Shown: positions 17,329 to 25,666 of the stretch, piece by piece
How positions within the stretch are numbered: the stretch's first letter is position 1
Layout of the letters: each line of letters begins with the position of its first letter
Source of the DNA: CAZHEV01 sp964531335 [NCBI: uncultured bacterium]
GTDB lineage: Bacteria > Eisenbacteria > RBG-16-71-46 > CAZHEV01
NCBI GenBank assembly: GCA_964531335.1
Contig: CAZHEV010000001.1
Location: 244,986 to 308,985 of the forward strand
Length of the DNA stretch: 64,000 bases
Reading direction: 5' to 3'
The notes under the pieces: generated by a model
The model's input: only the letters and a program-made list of their open reading frames with translations
The model's database searches: none
What the model was told of the DNA's origin: nothing
Position numbers and translations under genes: made by a program

Positions 17329-18903
17329 CTACCTCGCCCCCAGCGCCTCGCCGACATCGGCAACAAGCAAAGAGGGACTGACGCCCTCATAGCCCAGCTT
17401 CGCGGCGGCGGACTCCGCGTTCAACATCTGGCCCTCTCTCCACAGATCCTTCAAGAAGGCTCCGGCCTCGACCGACGAAAACCAATTCTCACCGAACTTC
17501 TCCTCCAGCACCCTGGAGAGCTGCGCCGACAGGAAATAACCCTGCATGAGGACCGCGCTGTCGAGCTCGCTTATTTCCAGAGCCGCTCGGTTCTTGTCCA
17601 GCACCGGATCCCACTTCATGTATTTCTGCAGAAGGTCGCCATACAACTGCTCCGGGGCGCCCGCGCCCGAGTAGGTGCCGATCTGAAACAGGGTTGACAC
17701 GCAGTTTCTGCGCGTCTCGTACAGCAGGACGAACGCCCTGTGTCTCGCCACCGCCTCGGCGATCTCGGGGTCGAGCCCGGCCACCCCCGTCAGCCACGCC
17801 GGATCGCAGGCCAGTCGCTCGAAGAGCAGGCCCGCCGCCTCCCACATGCCCTTGTTGCCCAGCCTCCTCAGCTCGAAGTACTCCTTCTGCCTTATGCTCG
17901 CGATGCACTCCGCCTTGCCTCGCATGTACAGATGCGAGGCAAGATCGCAAGTTCCCCCGATTGGGACGAAGCACATTTTGATATCCTCGGGCACTATGAG
18001 CGGGAAGACCCGAGGCGCTATTGATTCCCCGCAGAACTCCTCCGACTCGATCTTGAGCTTCGCCTTCCTGGCTTTGAGGTCCATCGACTCGAAGAAGTCT
18101 TCGACCAACGATTTCGCGTTATTCGAGACCAGGTCGCCGTCGAGCCAGCTGCCTCTGAGGATGTACGGAATGTCGTATCCCCGCGCCCTTCGCAGATCGA
18201 CTTGCAGGCGATCGCAGAGGAGCCGGGTCAGCTCGGCGGTATACAGAGAGTCGGTGGCGGAGAGGAAGCTCTCGGCATCAGCTTCCAGGGACGCCTCGTC
18301 AAGCTCCCTCACCGTGGAGATCATGTCCAGATATGACTCGAAGCCCCATTGCGTCAGCCGCTCGTCCATTTTCGACAGGATACCCGACTTGAAGAACTTC
18401 AGAGGCTCAAGGTGGGTGTTGAACGCGATGTACATCTGCCTGCGCGTGTCCCTGTCCTCTTCCATGGCTATGGCTTTTCTCACGTCGGCGAAGCTGACGC
18501 TCTCTCCGTTATAGGAGATGGTGGCGGTCATCATGAAGTCGTACATCTGGTCGATGTCCGGCGCCGCGTAGAACCTGACGGCGGAATAGCTCAGAGCGTC
18601 GGCGAGAAGGTTCAACGCTCTCGCCTCCTTGGGGTCCGTCGCCGCGGCCGCCTTCTCGCGAATGAGCCCTATCTTCTTCTCCTTGAAGAGATAATTGAAG
18701 TCCTTGTGGGACGACTCGTATTTCGGCTTCTTGCCTTCCGCGTACAGCTTATACTCGTTCTTCGTCAACGAAATGAAGAACTCCTCGCACTTCTGCCTGA
18801 TTCTATCCACCTCATCGGCCGCCCACGACGGTCCGACGACGGTCAGCGTCACGCAGAAAAGCAGCACCGAGGCGATTACCAACATCCCGCGGCTGTTAAT
18901 CAC
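17329..18903 (-). CDS. Exported M3-like peptidase homologue with lost zinc motif
   Basis: A 524-residue protein with a signal peptide (to about residue 29, ...GPSWAAD), otherwise helical. The block around 297-335 (APRVFPLIVPEDIK, VPIGGTCDLASHLYMRGKAE) matches the active-site region of a group of M3-type metallopeptidases, where the pattern is APRAF..P..IP, PxGG..D..ALFHEAGH. Here the HEAGH positions read Y326-M-R-G-K330, so both zinc histidines and the catalytic Glu are gone. It is probably a binding or structural protein that kept the fold. The GTG start overlaps the preceding stop (GTGA) and follows AGGAGG. The family assignment is from motif recognition, not a search. Confidence 0.6.
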   Translation of the reverse strand: MINSRGMLVIASVLLFCVTLTVVGPSWAADEVDRIRQKCEEFFISLTKNEYKLYAEGKKPKYESSHKDFNYLFKEKKIGLIREKAAAATDPKEARALNLLADALSYSAVRFYAAPDIDQMYDFMMTATISYNGESVSFADVRKAIAMEEDRDTRRQMYIAFNTHLEPLKFFKSGILSKMDERLTQWGFESYLDMISTVRELDEASLEADAESFLSATDSLYTAELTRLLCDRLQVDLRRARGYDIPYILRGSWLDGDLVSNNAKSLVEDFFESMDLKARKAKLKIESEEFCGESIAPRVFPLIVPEDIKMCFVPIGGTCDLASHLYMRGKAECIASIRQKEYFELRRLGNKGMWEAAGLLFERLACDPAWLTGVAGLDPEIAEAVARHRAFVLLYETRRNCVSTLFQIGTYSGAGAPEQLYGDLLQKYMKWDPVLDKNRAALEISELDSAVLMQGYFLSAQLSRVLEEKFGENWFSSVEAGAFLKDLWREGQMLNAESAAAKLGYEGVSPSLLVADVGEALGAR

Positions 18904-20129
18904 TTTCTATTCCTCCTTCTTCGGCTCCCTTTGTCCCGGGCGCAGCTTGGATCCATCTCCGCCATTACCGAAGCGCCGGCTCCGCCCACTCCGCCTTCCC
19001 GGGCATTGTCCCAACTCTCACTCCAGCACTGTTGACAATAAGGTCGCTCGCAAACAGTACAACTTCCTACACACTCTCGGCAACAAAGATGTCCGTTTTG
19101 ACACACCGACATCTCGAGCGAGCGGCTCCCACACACGTCACAAGACGGCCCCAGGATCTCGCGCGTGGTGTGGTCGTAGAAGCACTCTCTCTCGGGAATC
19201 GACGAACCGGCGACTATCAAGGCCGCCTTCCGCCTCGGCATGAAAGCCTCCTCTATGGAGAAGAGCCGCACCTCGATGCGCGGCCTCAGGCGCTCCGTGG
19301 CCTCCGAGAGCTTCCTCTTCCAATCGAGCTGGTAGAGCTTTATCTTTTCGGACGCCTCGGGGTCACCGTCGTTCCGGGACCTGGAACGGGCCTTCTCCTC
19401 TTGTATCATCCTTCCGTAGAATCCCTCGATCCGGGCTCTCTCCTTGTCGAGCCTCTTCTTTGCGCGCGTCTCCGTCCTTGAGACTTTCTTCGATATCTGC
19501 GCCTCGATCGCGGCCTCGACCCTGGGAAAGACCGTGTCTATGCCGGTGACCTCCGCGACCGGCACACCCTCCGCCGGTCCGGCCGCCAGGGAGAGTCCTC
19601 CCGGCGCAAAGGGCGAGGGGTCCACCGCCTCGCCACCGACCACGTCCCAGGCCACCGTCCTTATCTCGTCGGGGACCTCGGGCGCGCCATAGGACAGGCT
19701 GAAATGAAATAGAAGGACGGGATGGTATACGTCGCTCCGCGCCACGCTCCTGAACGTCGCCCCTTCTATGTCCACGGCGCGCCCCACGGCGCGCGCCACG
19801 CCGGAGGGGGCCACGCGCCTCTTGGGCATTGGCAGGAATCCTCTGCCCACCGCCCCTTTCTGCCTCGACAGATCCAGGAAGCTACGATAGATCGGGTTTC
19901 CGGGCACCATCAACTCGCCGGTTCTCTTCCTCGACGGCCGGGCGCTCCTGCTCAAGACAAGCTTCAACCGTTTGGTTCCGAAGCGCTTCTGCAACGGGCG
20001 CGTGAGCCGCACCTCGATGATCCCGGGGGCGGACTCGACGCGGCAACCCCATGCCGAGAAAACCTCCAGCAGGAACGGCCTCAGCCTGGGCCTGGGATAT
20101 CTGGCGAACGACGTCGACATCTCGATCAC
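18900..20129 (-). CDS. Coiled-coil and zinc-finger protein coupled to SNF2 helicase
   Basis: 409 residues. An N-terminal ~110-residue basic domain starts with RPRLRPFLLEVFSAWGCRVE; a middle beta domain follows (YHPVLLFHFSLSYGAPEVPDEI). A long charged coil runs about 205-290 (TETRAKKRLDKERARIEGFY, KIKLYQLDWKRKLSEATER), and a compact Cys cluster near 333-370 has pairs CDVC, CQNGHLCC, CTVC and CQQC that could bind two zincs. The middle and coil resemble the part of RapA/HepA-type proteins that follows the helicase domains, so this may be the split-off C-terminal half of the neighbouring helicase. The GTG start overlaps the helicase stop. Function unknown. Confidence 0.6.
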   Translation of the reverse strand: MIEMSTSFARYPRPRLRPFLLEVFSAWGCRVESAPGIIEVRLTRPLQKRFGTKRLKLVLSRSARPSRKRTGELMVPGNPIYRSFLDLSRQKGAVGRGFLPMPKRRVAPSGVARAVGRAVDIEGATFRSVARSDVYHPVLLFHFSLSYGAPEVPDEIRTVAWDVVGGEAVDPSPFAPGGLSLAAGPAEGVPVAEVTGIDTVFPRVEAAIEAQISKKVSRTETRAKKRLDKERARIEGFYGRMIQEEKARSRSRNDGDPEASEKIKLYQLDWKRKLSEATERLRPRIEVRLFSIEEAFMPRRKAALIVAGSSIPERECFYDHTTREILGPSCDVCGSRSLEMSVCQNGHLCCRECVGSCTVCERPYCQQCWSESWDNAREGGVGGAGASVMAEMDPSCARDKGSRRRRNRK

Positions 20130-22102
20130 ACTCCGAATATATCCTCGTCCAGCTCCTTGACCTTCTCGTAGCGACGACGGGCGAAGTACAGCTCGTCGCC
20201 GAGCTGGTCGAATCGCTTCTTCAGCTCCTTATCCGACCTGGAGGAGGACCAGATCCTGAACACTTTGTCCTCGAACGAACCGGCGTCCGCCAGATTGCCG
20301 AGGATCATGTCCATCTCTCCTACGACCAGCTCGAACATGCTCAGCTTCTTCTGGAGCACATCCAGGACATAGGACTCGACGGTGCCGCCCGCCGTGAAGT
20401 TGAACACATCGACATCACGCTCCTGGCCCAGCCGGTGTACGCGCCCTATGCGCTGCTCTATGCGCATGGGGTTCCATGGCAGATCGTAGTTGACCACGAC
20501 ACGGCAGAACTGGAGATTCCGGCCCTCGCCGCCCGCCTCCGTGCTCAACAACACTCTCTTGTCCCGCCGGAACTTCCTGACCGCGTCCTCCTTCTGGGAG
20601 CGGTTCAGGTCCCCGTGGAAACAGGAGATGTCGACTCCTCTCTCATTGAGTTCGCTTGCAAGGTAGTCCAGCGTCGTCTTGAATTGAGTGAAGACAATAA
20701 CTCTCTCATCGAGCTTCGAGAGGATCTCCAGCAGGCCGTCGAGCTTTGCGTTCCGGCGTATTCCGGCCGCCTTGCCGTGCAGGTCGTACAAGTCCGCCCT
20801 ATAGTCTGAGTATACTTGCTTATCCTTGATGTTTTCAAGCGTCCTGAGCGCCGCAAAGGAGCTGCTCCCGATCTCCCTCTGGAGCACAAGCAGCGTGAAA
20901 TACCATCGCCTGAAGATGTCCTCCTCCCCGCTCCAGGCGACCTTGTGAACGAACTCGCTCACCGAATCGTAGAGATCCCGCTCTTCATCCTTTAGATCGA
21001 ATGCGCGGGTCTCCACGTTGCGCTTGGGGAAGTATATGTTCGTGCCGCTCCTGCTCGTTCTGATCATCACTTCCGAGAGCAGGCCGCGCAGCTCGTCGGT
21101 GTTCTTGGGCAACCTCTTGTCGCCTCTCTCCGTGAAGGCCCTGCGGAAGGAGCTGTAGGTCCCCAGGCTCCCGGGCCTCAGCAGCGTCACCAGGTTGAAC
21201 AGCTCCCTCAGCTCGTTCTGGACGGGCGTAGCCGTCAGCAGGAGCAGGAACTTGGCCTCGAGATGGTTCGCGAACTTGTAGCCCAAGGTCCGCTGGTTCC
21301 TGAGCCTGTGAGCCTCGTCGACGATCACGATGTCGAATCCCCGCCCCGCTATCCTGGCCCTGTTCACCGCGGTCTTCGCCGTGTCCAGGGAGCAGATCAG
21401 AAACGGGCTCTCCTCAAGCGGCCTGTTTCGGTCATAGATGACGAAAGGCAGCGCGAACTTCACCTCCAGCTCTTCCCTCCACTGTTCGGTCAGGGAGGCC
21501 GGCACAAGCACCAGCGCGGTCTTCACCAGCCCGCGCAGCACGTACTCTTTCAAGATCATGCCGGCTTCGATGGTCTTTCCCAGACCGACTTCGTCCGCCA
21601 AGAGCGCGCGGCCGCCCATATGACGAAGCACTCTCAGACAGGCCTCGATCTGGTGCTGATAGCGCTTCACCTCTTTGAGCTGGTCCAGGCACATAAGCCT
21701 GTCGAAGCCCCTGTTGAGCGACAGGCTCTCGCCCTGCCACCGCAGCCTTACGAACTTCAGCTCGTCCCTTTCCTTGCCCTTGAAAGCCGAGAGCACCTTC
21801 CGGGAGTCGGGGTGCAGCATGATCTTCTCGGACTCCGAGAAACCCGACCGGGCGGGGTCCTTCTTCTCAGGAGGCTCTTTCTCCTCCGGAGCCTTGGCGG
21901 CACCCGCCGGCCTTATGTCCGGATGCACCGAGGTCAGACGCCTCACCCCGTCCCGGAAAACGACCTCCAGGACGTCATAGAACGGCCGCTCGCGGACCTC
22001 CACTATCAACCCCTCCCCAAAGGAGGTGTGGACGATTCGCTCACCTACGTCGTAATTGTGCCTCGCCTCGGGCTCTTTCTTGGCCTGAGCTTGACTCTTC
22101 AT
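20126..22102 (-). CDS. SNF2-family helicase, RapA/HepA-like
   Basis: 658 residues. An N-terminal SH3/CarD-like segment (YDVGERIVHTSFGEGLIVEV, about 17-62) precedes a Lys/Glu linker. The two-lobed SNF2 motor has Walker A DEVGLGKT (170-177), DEAH (262-265), LLLLTATPVQN, VIVFTQFKTTLDYL and the arginine-finger motif QRIGRVHRLGQ. Such motors translocate on double-stranded DNA and displace or recycle bound complexes; RapA recycles RNA polymerase. It stops soon after motif VI, without the long RapA C-terminus, which the next gene may supply. It is also reminiscent of helicases in defence operons, but no nuclease or methylase is beside it. Confidence 0.88.
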   Translation of the reverse strand: MKSQAQAKKEPEARHNYDVGERIVHTSFGEGLIVEVRERPFYDVLEVVFRDGVRRLTSVHPDIRPAGAAKAPEEKEPPEKKDPARSGFSESEKIMLHPDSRKVLSAFKGKERDELKFVRLRWQGESLSLNRGFDRLMCLDQLKEVKRYQHQIEACLRVLRHMGGRALLADEVGLGKTIEAGMILKEYVLRGLVKTALVLVPASLTEQWREELEVKFALPFVIYDRNRPLEESPFLICSLDTAKTAVNRARIAGRGFDIVIVDEAHRLRNQRTLGYKFANHLEAKFLLLLTATPVQNELRELFNLVTLLRPGSLGTYSSFRRAFTERGDKRLPKNTDELRGLLSEVMIRTSRSGTNIYFPKRNVETRAFDLKDEERDLYDSVSEFVHKVAWSGEEDIFRRWYFTLLVLQREIGSSSFAALRTLENIKDKQVYSDYRADLYDLHGKAAGIRRNAKLDGLLEILSKLDERVIVFTQFKTTLDYLASELNERGVDISCFHGDLNRSQKEDAVRKFRRDKRVLLSTEAGGEGRNLQFCRVVVNYDLPWNPMRIEQRIGRVHRLGQERDVDVFNFTAGGTVESYVLDVLQKKLSMFELVVGEMDMILGNLADAGSFEDKVFRIWSSSRSDKELKKRFDQLGDELYFARRRYEKVKELDEDIFGV

Positions 22103-22132
22103 GGCTCCCCAACCCCTCCAGATCCCGGTAAG

Positions 22133-22825
22133 TTAGTCGAAGAAGTAAACATGCAGCCCCACCGAGATCTGAAACGACAACGGTATCTCCTCCTCATCAC
22201 CAAAATACGCAAAGACTTTGCCACTCACGTCGAGGGTCAGCGTTCTCCTTAGAAAGTGCTCTATGCCGGCGCCCCCCATCAGATAGATGTTGTCTTTCTC
22301 CGTCCTGGCTGACTGGGTGTTTAGAAGACCCGACTCGGGAAGGAGTATTGAAAGCTGGTAAATGCCGGCGCCGGCATTGAAGTAGCGCATGGTCTCCTTG
22401 ATTCGGTTCTGGTAGAAGTAGAAATCGAGCCCCGCCGTGGTTATGCGCTGGGAGTCGATCGCGGTCATGTCGTCGGTCCCGAAGATCTTGGTTGAGGCTA
22501 TGAAGTCCTCCTTGGCTCCGAAGTTGTGCACTTCGAAACGGACTCCCACCGAGGCCCACCTGTTGGCCGCGTACCGGGCGTTGACCACCAGCCCCGGGCC
22601 CCAGTCGAAAGGATCGGTGAACTCGGTCCCGCCCGCGTTGTAGCCGTATTGGCCCTGCAGTCCAAAGGAGACCACACCCGACCTCCACGGACGCCTGTAC
22701 TGCCGCACGCGGCGTGACTCCCCCTCCTGCGCCGACGCAGGCGCCAGGTCACCGAGAGTGCCCAGCAGGACTCCGATCGTTGCAAGCGCTAGGACGACTT
22801 TACGCAACATTATCTGTCTGCCCAT
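22133..22825 (-). CDS. Outer-membrane beta-barrel protein
   Basis: 230 residues from the ATG at 22825, chosen because a signal peptide begins there (MLRKVVLALATIGVLLGTLG ... ASAQ) and AAGGA lies about 8-9 bases upstream; the frame extends further but into the xerD gene. Short amphipathic strands (GVVSFGLQGQYGYNAGG, GPGLVVNARYAANRWASVGV, AGLDFYFYQNRIKE) end in FQISVGLHVYFFD, with aromatic residues near the end as in porin-like barrels. It sits between xerD and the SNF2 gene, 23 and 30 bases from each. Role unknown. Confidence 0.75.
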   Translation of the reverse strand: MGRQIMLRKVVLALATIGVLLGTLGDLAPASAQEGESRRVRQYRRPWRSGVVSFGLQGQYGYNAGGTEFTDPFDWGPGLVVNARYAANRWASVGVRFEVHNFGAKEDFIASTKIFGTDDMTAIDSQRITTAGLDFYFYQNRIKETMRYFNAGAGIYQLSILLPESGLLNTQSARTEKDNIYLMGGAGIEHFLRRTLTLDVSGKVFAYFGDEEEIPLSFQISVGLHVYFFD

Positions 22826-22848
22826 GGCGAGTGTCCTTTCTACCCCGG

Positions 22849-23856
22849 CTAAGCCCTCGGGTGAAACTGCCTGTGAACTCTCTTCAGGTACTCTCTTTCG
22901 ACCTCGGTGTAGATCTGAGTAGTCTTGATCGAAGAGTGTCCGAGGAGCTCCTGAACGGCTCTCAGGTCCGCGCCGCCCTCCAGCAGGTGCGTCGCAAACG
23001 AATGCCTCAACACGTGCGGCGTCACCCTCGTGGAGAGCCCGTTCGCGAGCGCGTACTTCTTCAGGATCTTCCAGAATCCCATCCTCGTAAGCGGACCCCC
23101 TCGGGCGTTGACGAACGCCCGCTCGCAACGATGCGAGTTCTTGACGGAGGCCCTTCCCTCATTCAGGTACAGCCCAAGCCAGTGCCTCGCCTGCCCGCCT
23201 AGGGGAAGGAGCCTCTGCTTGCCGCCTTTACCCCGGATCCGGGCGGTCCCCTCCTCCAGATCGAGCTCCTCCAGCCCGAGGCCTACCAGCTCGCTGACCC
23301 TCACCCCGGTGCCGTACATCAGCTCCAGCATCGCGCGGTCGCGCAGTCCCAGCGGAGTCTTGGTATCCGGCGCTTCGACGATAGAGGCCACGTCCTCCCT
23401 GCTCAGAGTGCGGGGGACTCTCTTCCACAATCTCGGCGCCTCGAGGTGGCGGGCCGGATTCGCGCGCACCAGGCCTTCCTCCTCCAAGTAAGCATAGAAG
23501 CTCCTTATCGAGGCTCCGTGCCTGGCGATCGTCGAAGACTGCAGGCCCTGGGATCTGAGCGCGCCAAGGTAGGCCTCGAGGTCCACCGGCTTCACATCGG
23601 CGCTCGCCCGGCGTTTGCGCCCGCGGAGGAAGCCGGCGAGCCGCAGCAGATCGCTCTTGTAAGCGGACGCCGTCCGCGGAGAGACCTGCCTCTCGGTCGT
23701 AAGATAATCGAGATAGCCGCCTATCTCCGCCGGCAGGCCCCGTCCCTCTCCCGCCGCTGCACGCGCATGCGCGCGCTCTCGCCCGCCCGCAGAGCGAGGC
23801 GCCTTCGCATCGACCTTCCGGCCCCTCGCGCCTTTGCTCCTATCCGCGTGCGCCAT
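22849..23856 (-). CDS. xerD: Tyrosine recombinase, XerD-like
   Basis: 335 residues. A disordered basic leader (1-40), the SAM-like core-binding domain (41-135), then the catalytic domain with R186 (GTGVRVSEL), K210 (RGKGGK), H281/R284 ([12 protein letters not shown]), H307 (LGHSSI) and nucleophile Y316 (TQIYTEV). It resolves chromosome dimers at dif together with XerC, which is encoded at 38.6-39.5 kb. The assignment as XerD rather than XerC is by elimination. The gene overlaps the end of uvrC by 17 bases. Confidence 0.9.
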   Translation of the reverse strand: MAHADRSKGARGRKVDAKAPRSAGGRERAHARAAAGEGRGLPAEIGGYLDYLTTERQVSPRTASAYKSDLLRLAGFLRGRKRRASADVKPVDLEAYLGALRSQGLQSSTIARHGASIRSFYAYLEEEGLVRANPARHLEAPRLWKRVPRTLSREDVASIVEAPDTKTPLGLRDRAMLELMYGTGVRVSELVGLGLEELDLEEGTARIRGKGGKQRLLPLGGQARHWLGLYLNEGRASVKNSHRCERAFVNARGGPLTRMGFWKILKKYALANGLSTRVTPHVLRHSFATHLLEGGADLRAVQELLGHSSIKTTQIYTEVEREYLKRVHRQFHPRA

Positions 23857-25657
23857 CTCGCCCGCCGTTTGAAAGCGACTCCTTTATCCTGCGCGCGGTG
23901 GCGCGGCCCAGCCCCGGCAGGGCCGCGATCTCGCCCTCCGTGGCTTCCGCGACGGCCTCGGCGGATCCGAACCTCCTTATCAGCAGAGCCCGCCTCCTCG
24001 GTCCGACGCCCGGCACTTCGTCCAGGAGGCTCTTGAGCTGCGCCGTCCCCCTGCGCTTCCTGTGATAGCTCAATCCGAAACGATGGGCCTCGTCCCTGAG
24101 CCTCTGGAGGAGCTTCAGCGAGGGCCCGCCCCTGGGCAGGCTCAGCGCGTCCTTTCTCCCTTGGACGTAGACCAGCTCGTTCGCCTTGGCGAGGCCGATT
24201 ATGGGAACCGTCTCCAGACCGACCCGGGCGGCGGCGGCGGTGGCCGCGGAGACCTGTCCCTTGCCCCCGTCCACGACAATCAGGTCCGGCGGCTCCTCGC
24301 CCTCGCGGATCCTGCGAGCGAGGCTCCGCTCTACGACCTCTCCCATCATGGCGGTGTCGTCGGCCCCCCCAGCGCCCTTGACCCTGTATTTCCTGTACGC
24401 CCCCTTGTGCGGCTTTCCCCCGACGAACACCACCCGCGAGCCCACGGGGCTCGTCCCGGATGTATTTGATATATCGTAGCAATCAATTACGTATGGAAGA
24501 GTCGGCAACTCCATCGACCTCTGAAGCTCCTCCAAAGGTCTCTCCCTTTCAGCGGCGGTCTTGGGCTCCCTGGCCTCCATGGCGACCTTTGCGTTGCGAC
24601 GCGCCATCTCAATCAGGCTCCTGAAGATCCCGCGCACCGGAGCCCTGAGCGTGACCTTGGACCCTCTGACCTCCTTCAGCCAAGACTCGAGCAATCCCGC
24701 GCCTTGCAGCTTCACCGGGATGGCGATCAGGCGCGGCGCCGGCGTGCCCGCTATGTAGTGCTGTTCGATGAACGAGGTTAGTATTTCACCCTCGGAAGTC
24801 GATCCTCCGCACCTCAGAAACCTCCGCTCCTGGCCCATCACCTTGCCGTCCCTGACCTTGAGCACGACCACGCACGCCGTTTCTCCCCGGCGCTCGAGCC
24901 CCAGCACATCGGCCTCCGGCTCGCTCACGTTCACGGTCCTGCGGCCTCTGACCACGCTCTCCACCGCGGCGATCCTGTCCCGTATGAGGGCGCACTTCTC
25001 GTACTCTCTTCTCGCCGAAGCCGCCTCCATGGCCTTTCTCAGGACGGCGAGCAAAGCCGAGCTCCTTCCGGAGAGGAACAGGACGAGGTCCTCCACCACC
25101 CGGCGGTATTCCTCGGCCGAGACCCTGTGAACACATGGCCCGGAGCACCTCTTGACGTGAAGGCTGAGGCAGTCCATCGCGAGCCGCCGGCGCGTATCGA
25201 GATCGCCGCAAGTCCGCAGAGGAAACACCGTCCGAAGCAGCCTGAGCGTCCTCCGCAGGGACTTGACGTCCGTGTAAGGGCCGAAGTAGCGGGCTCCGTC
25301 ACGTGCCACCTGCCGCGTCAAAATCAAGCGCGGGTACTTTTCCTGAACGGTGACTTTCAGATACGGGTATCTCTTGTCGTCCTTCAGGGCCACGTTGTAG
25401 TGCGGCTGCCGGTCCCTGACCAGGTTGGCCTCCAGGACGAGCGCATCCACCTCCGACTCGGTGACAATGTAGTCGACCGACTCGACCTCAGACATCATCG
25501 CCTCGTGCCTGGCGTCCCCGCCGCCCCTGAAATGCGAGCCCACCCGGTCCTTCAACCTCTTGGCCTTTCCCACGTAGAGAATCTTGCCCGACGGCCCTCT
25601 GAATATGTAAACCCCAGGATAAGAAGGCATTCCAGCGATTATCTCATTCGACTTCAT
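23840..25657 (-). CDS. uvrC: UvrABC system protein C
   Basis: 605 residues, normal for UvrC. GIY-YIG nuclease at the N-terminus (PGVYIFRGPSGKILYVGKAK), a UVR motif (REYEKCALIRDRIAAVE) near 215, the RNase H-like second nuclease domain (YVIDCYDISNTSGTSPVGS; LIVVDGGKGQVS) and a tandem helix-hairpin-helix tail (DEVPGVGPRRRALLIRRFGS). It makes the dual incisions in nucleotide-excision repair with UvrA and UvrB. It follows murJ by 9 bases. Confidence 0.97.
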   Translation of the reverse strand: MKSNEIIAGMPSYPGVYIFRGPSGKILYVGKAKRLKDRVGSHFRGGGDARHEAMMSEVESVDYIVTESEVDALVLEANLVRDRQPHYNVALKDDKRYPYLKVTVQEKYPRLILTRQVARDGARYFGPYTDVKSLRRTLRLLRTVFPLRTCGDLDTRRRLAMDCLSLHVKRCSGPCVHRVSAEEYRRVVEDLVLFLSGRSSALLAVLRKAMEAASARREYEKCALIRDRIAAVESVVRGRRTVNVSEPEADVLGLERRGETACVVVLKVRDGKVMGQERRFLRCGGSTSEGEILTSFIEQHYIAGTPAPRLIAIPVKLQGAGLLESWLKEVRGSKVTLRAPVRGIFRSLIEMARRNAKVAMEAREPKTAAERERPLEELQRSMELPTLPYVIDCYDISNTSGTSPVGSRVVFVGGKPHKGAYRKYRVKGAGGADDTAMMGEVVERSLARRIREGEEPPDLIVVDGGKGQVSAATAAAARVGLETVPIIGLAKANELVYVQGRKDALSLPRGGPSLKLLQRLRDEAHRFGLSYHRKRRGTAQLKSLLDEVPGVGPRRRALLIRRFGSAEAVAEATEGEIAALPGLGRATARRIKESLSNGGRDGARG

Positions 25658-25666
25658 AAGAGGTCG

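Noticed and set aside
20126-22102. SNF2 helicase as part of a DISARM-type defence system
   Set aside because: No methylase, phospholipase-D or other DISARM gene nearby; RapA-like features fit better.
22849-23856. XerD-like recombinase as an integrase of a mobile element
   Set aside because: Placed between uvrC and chromosomal genes with full Xer motifs, and a partner XerC is present; a housekeeping role is more likely.
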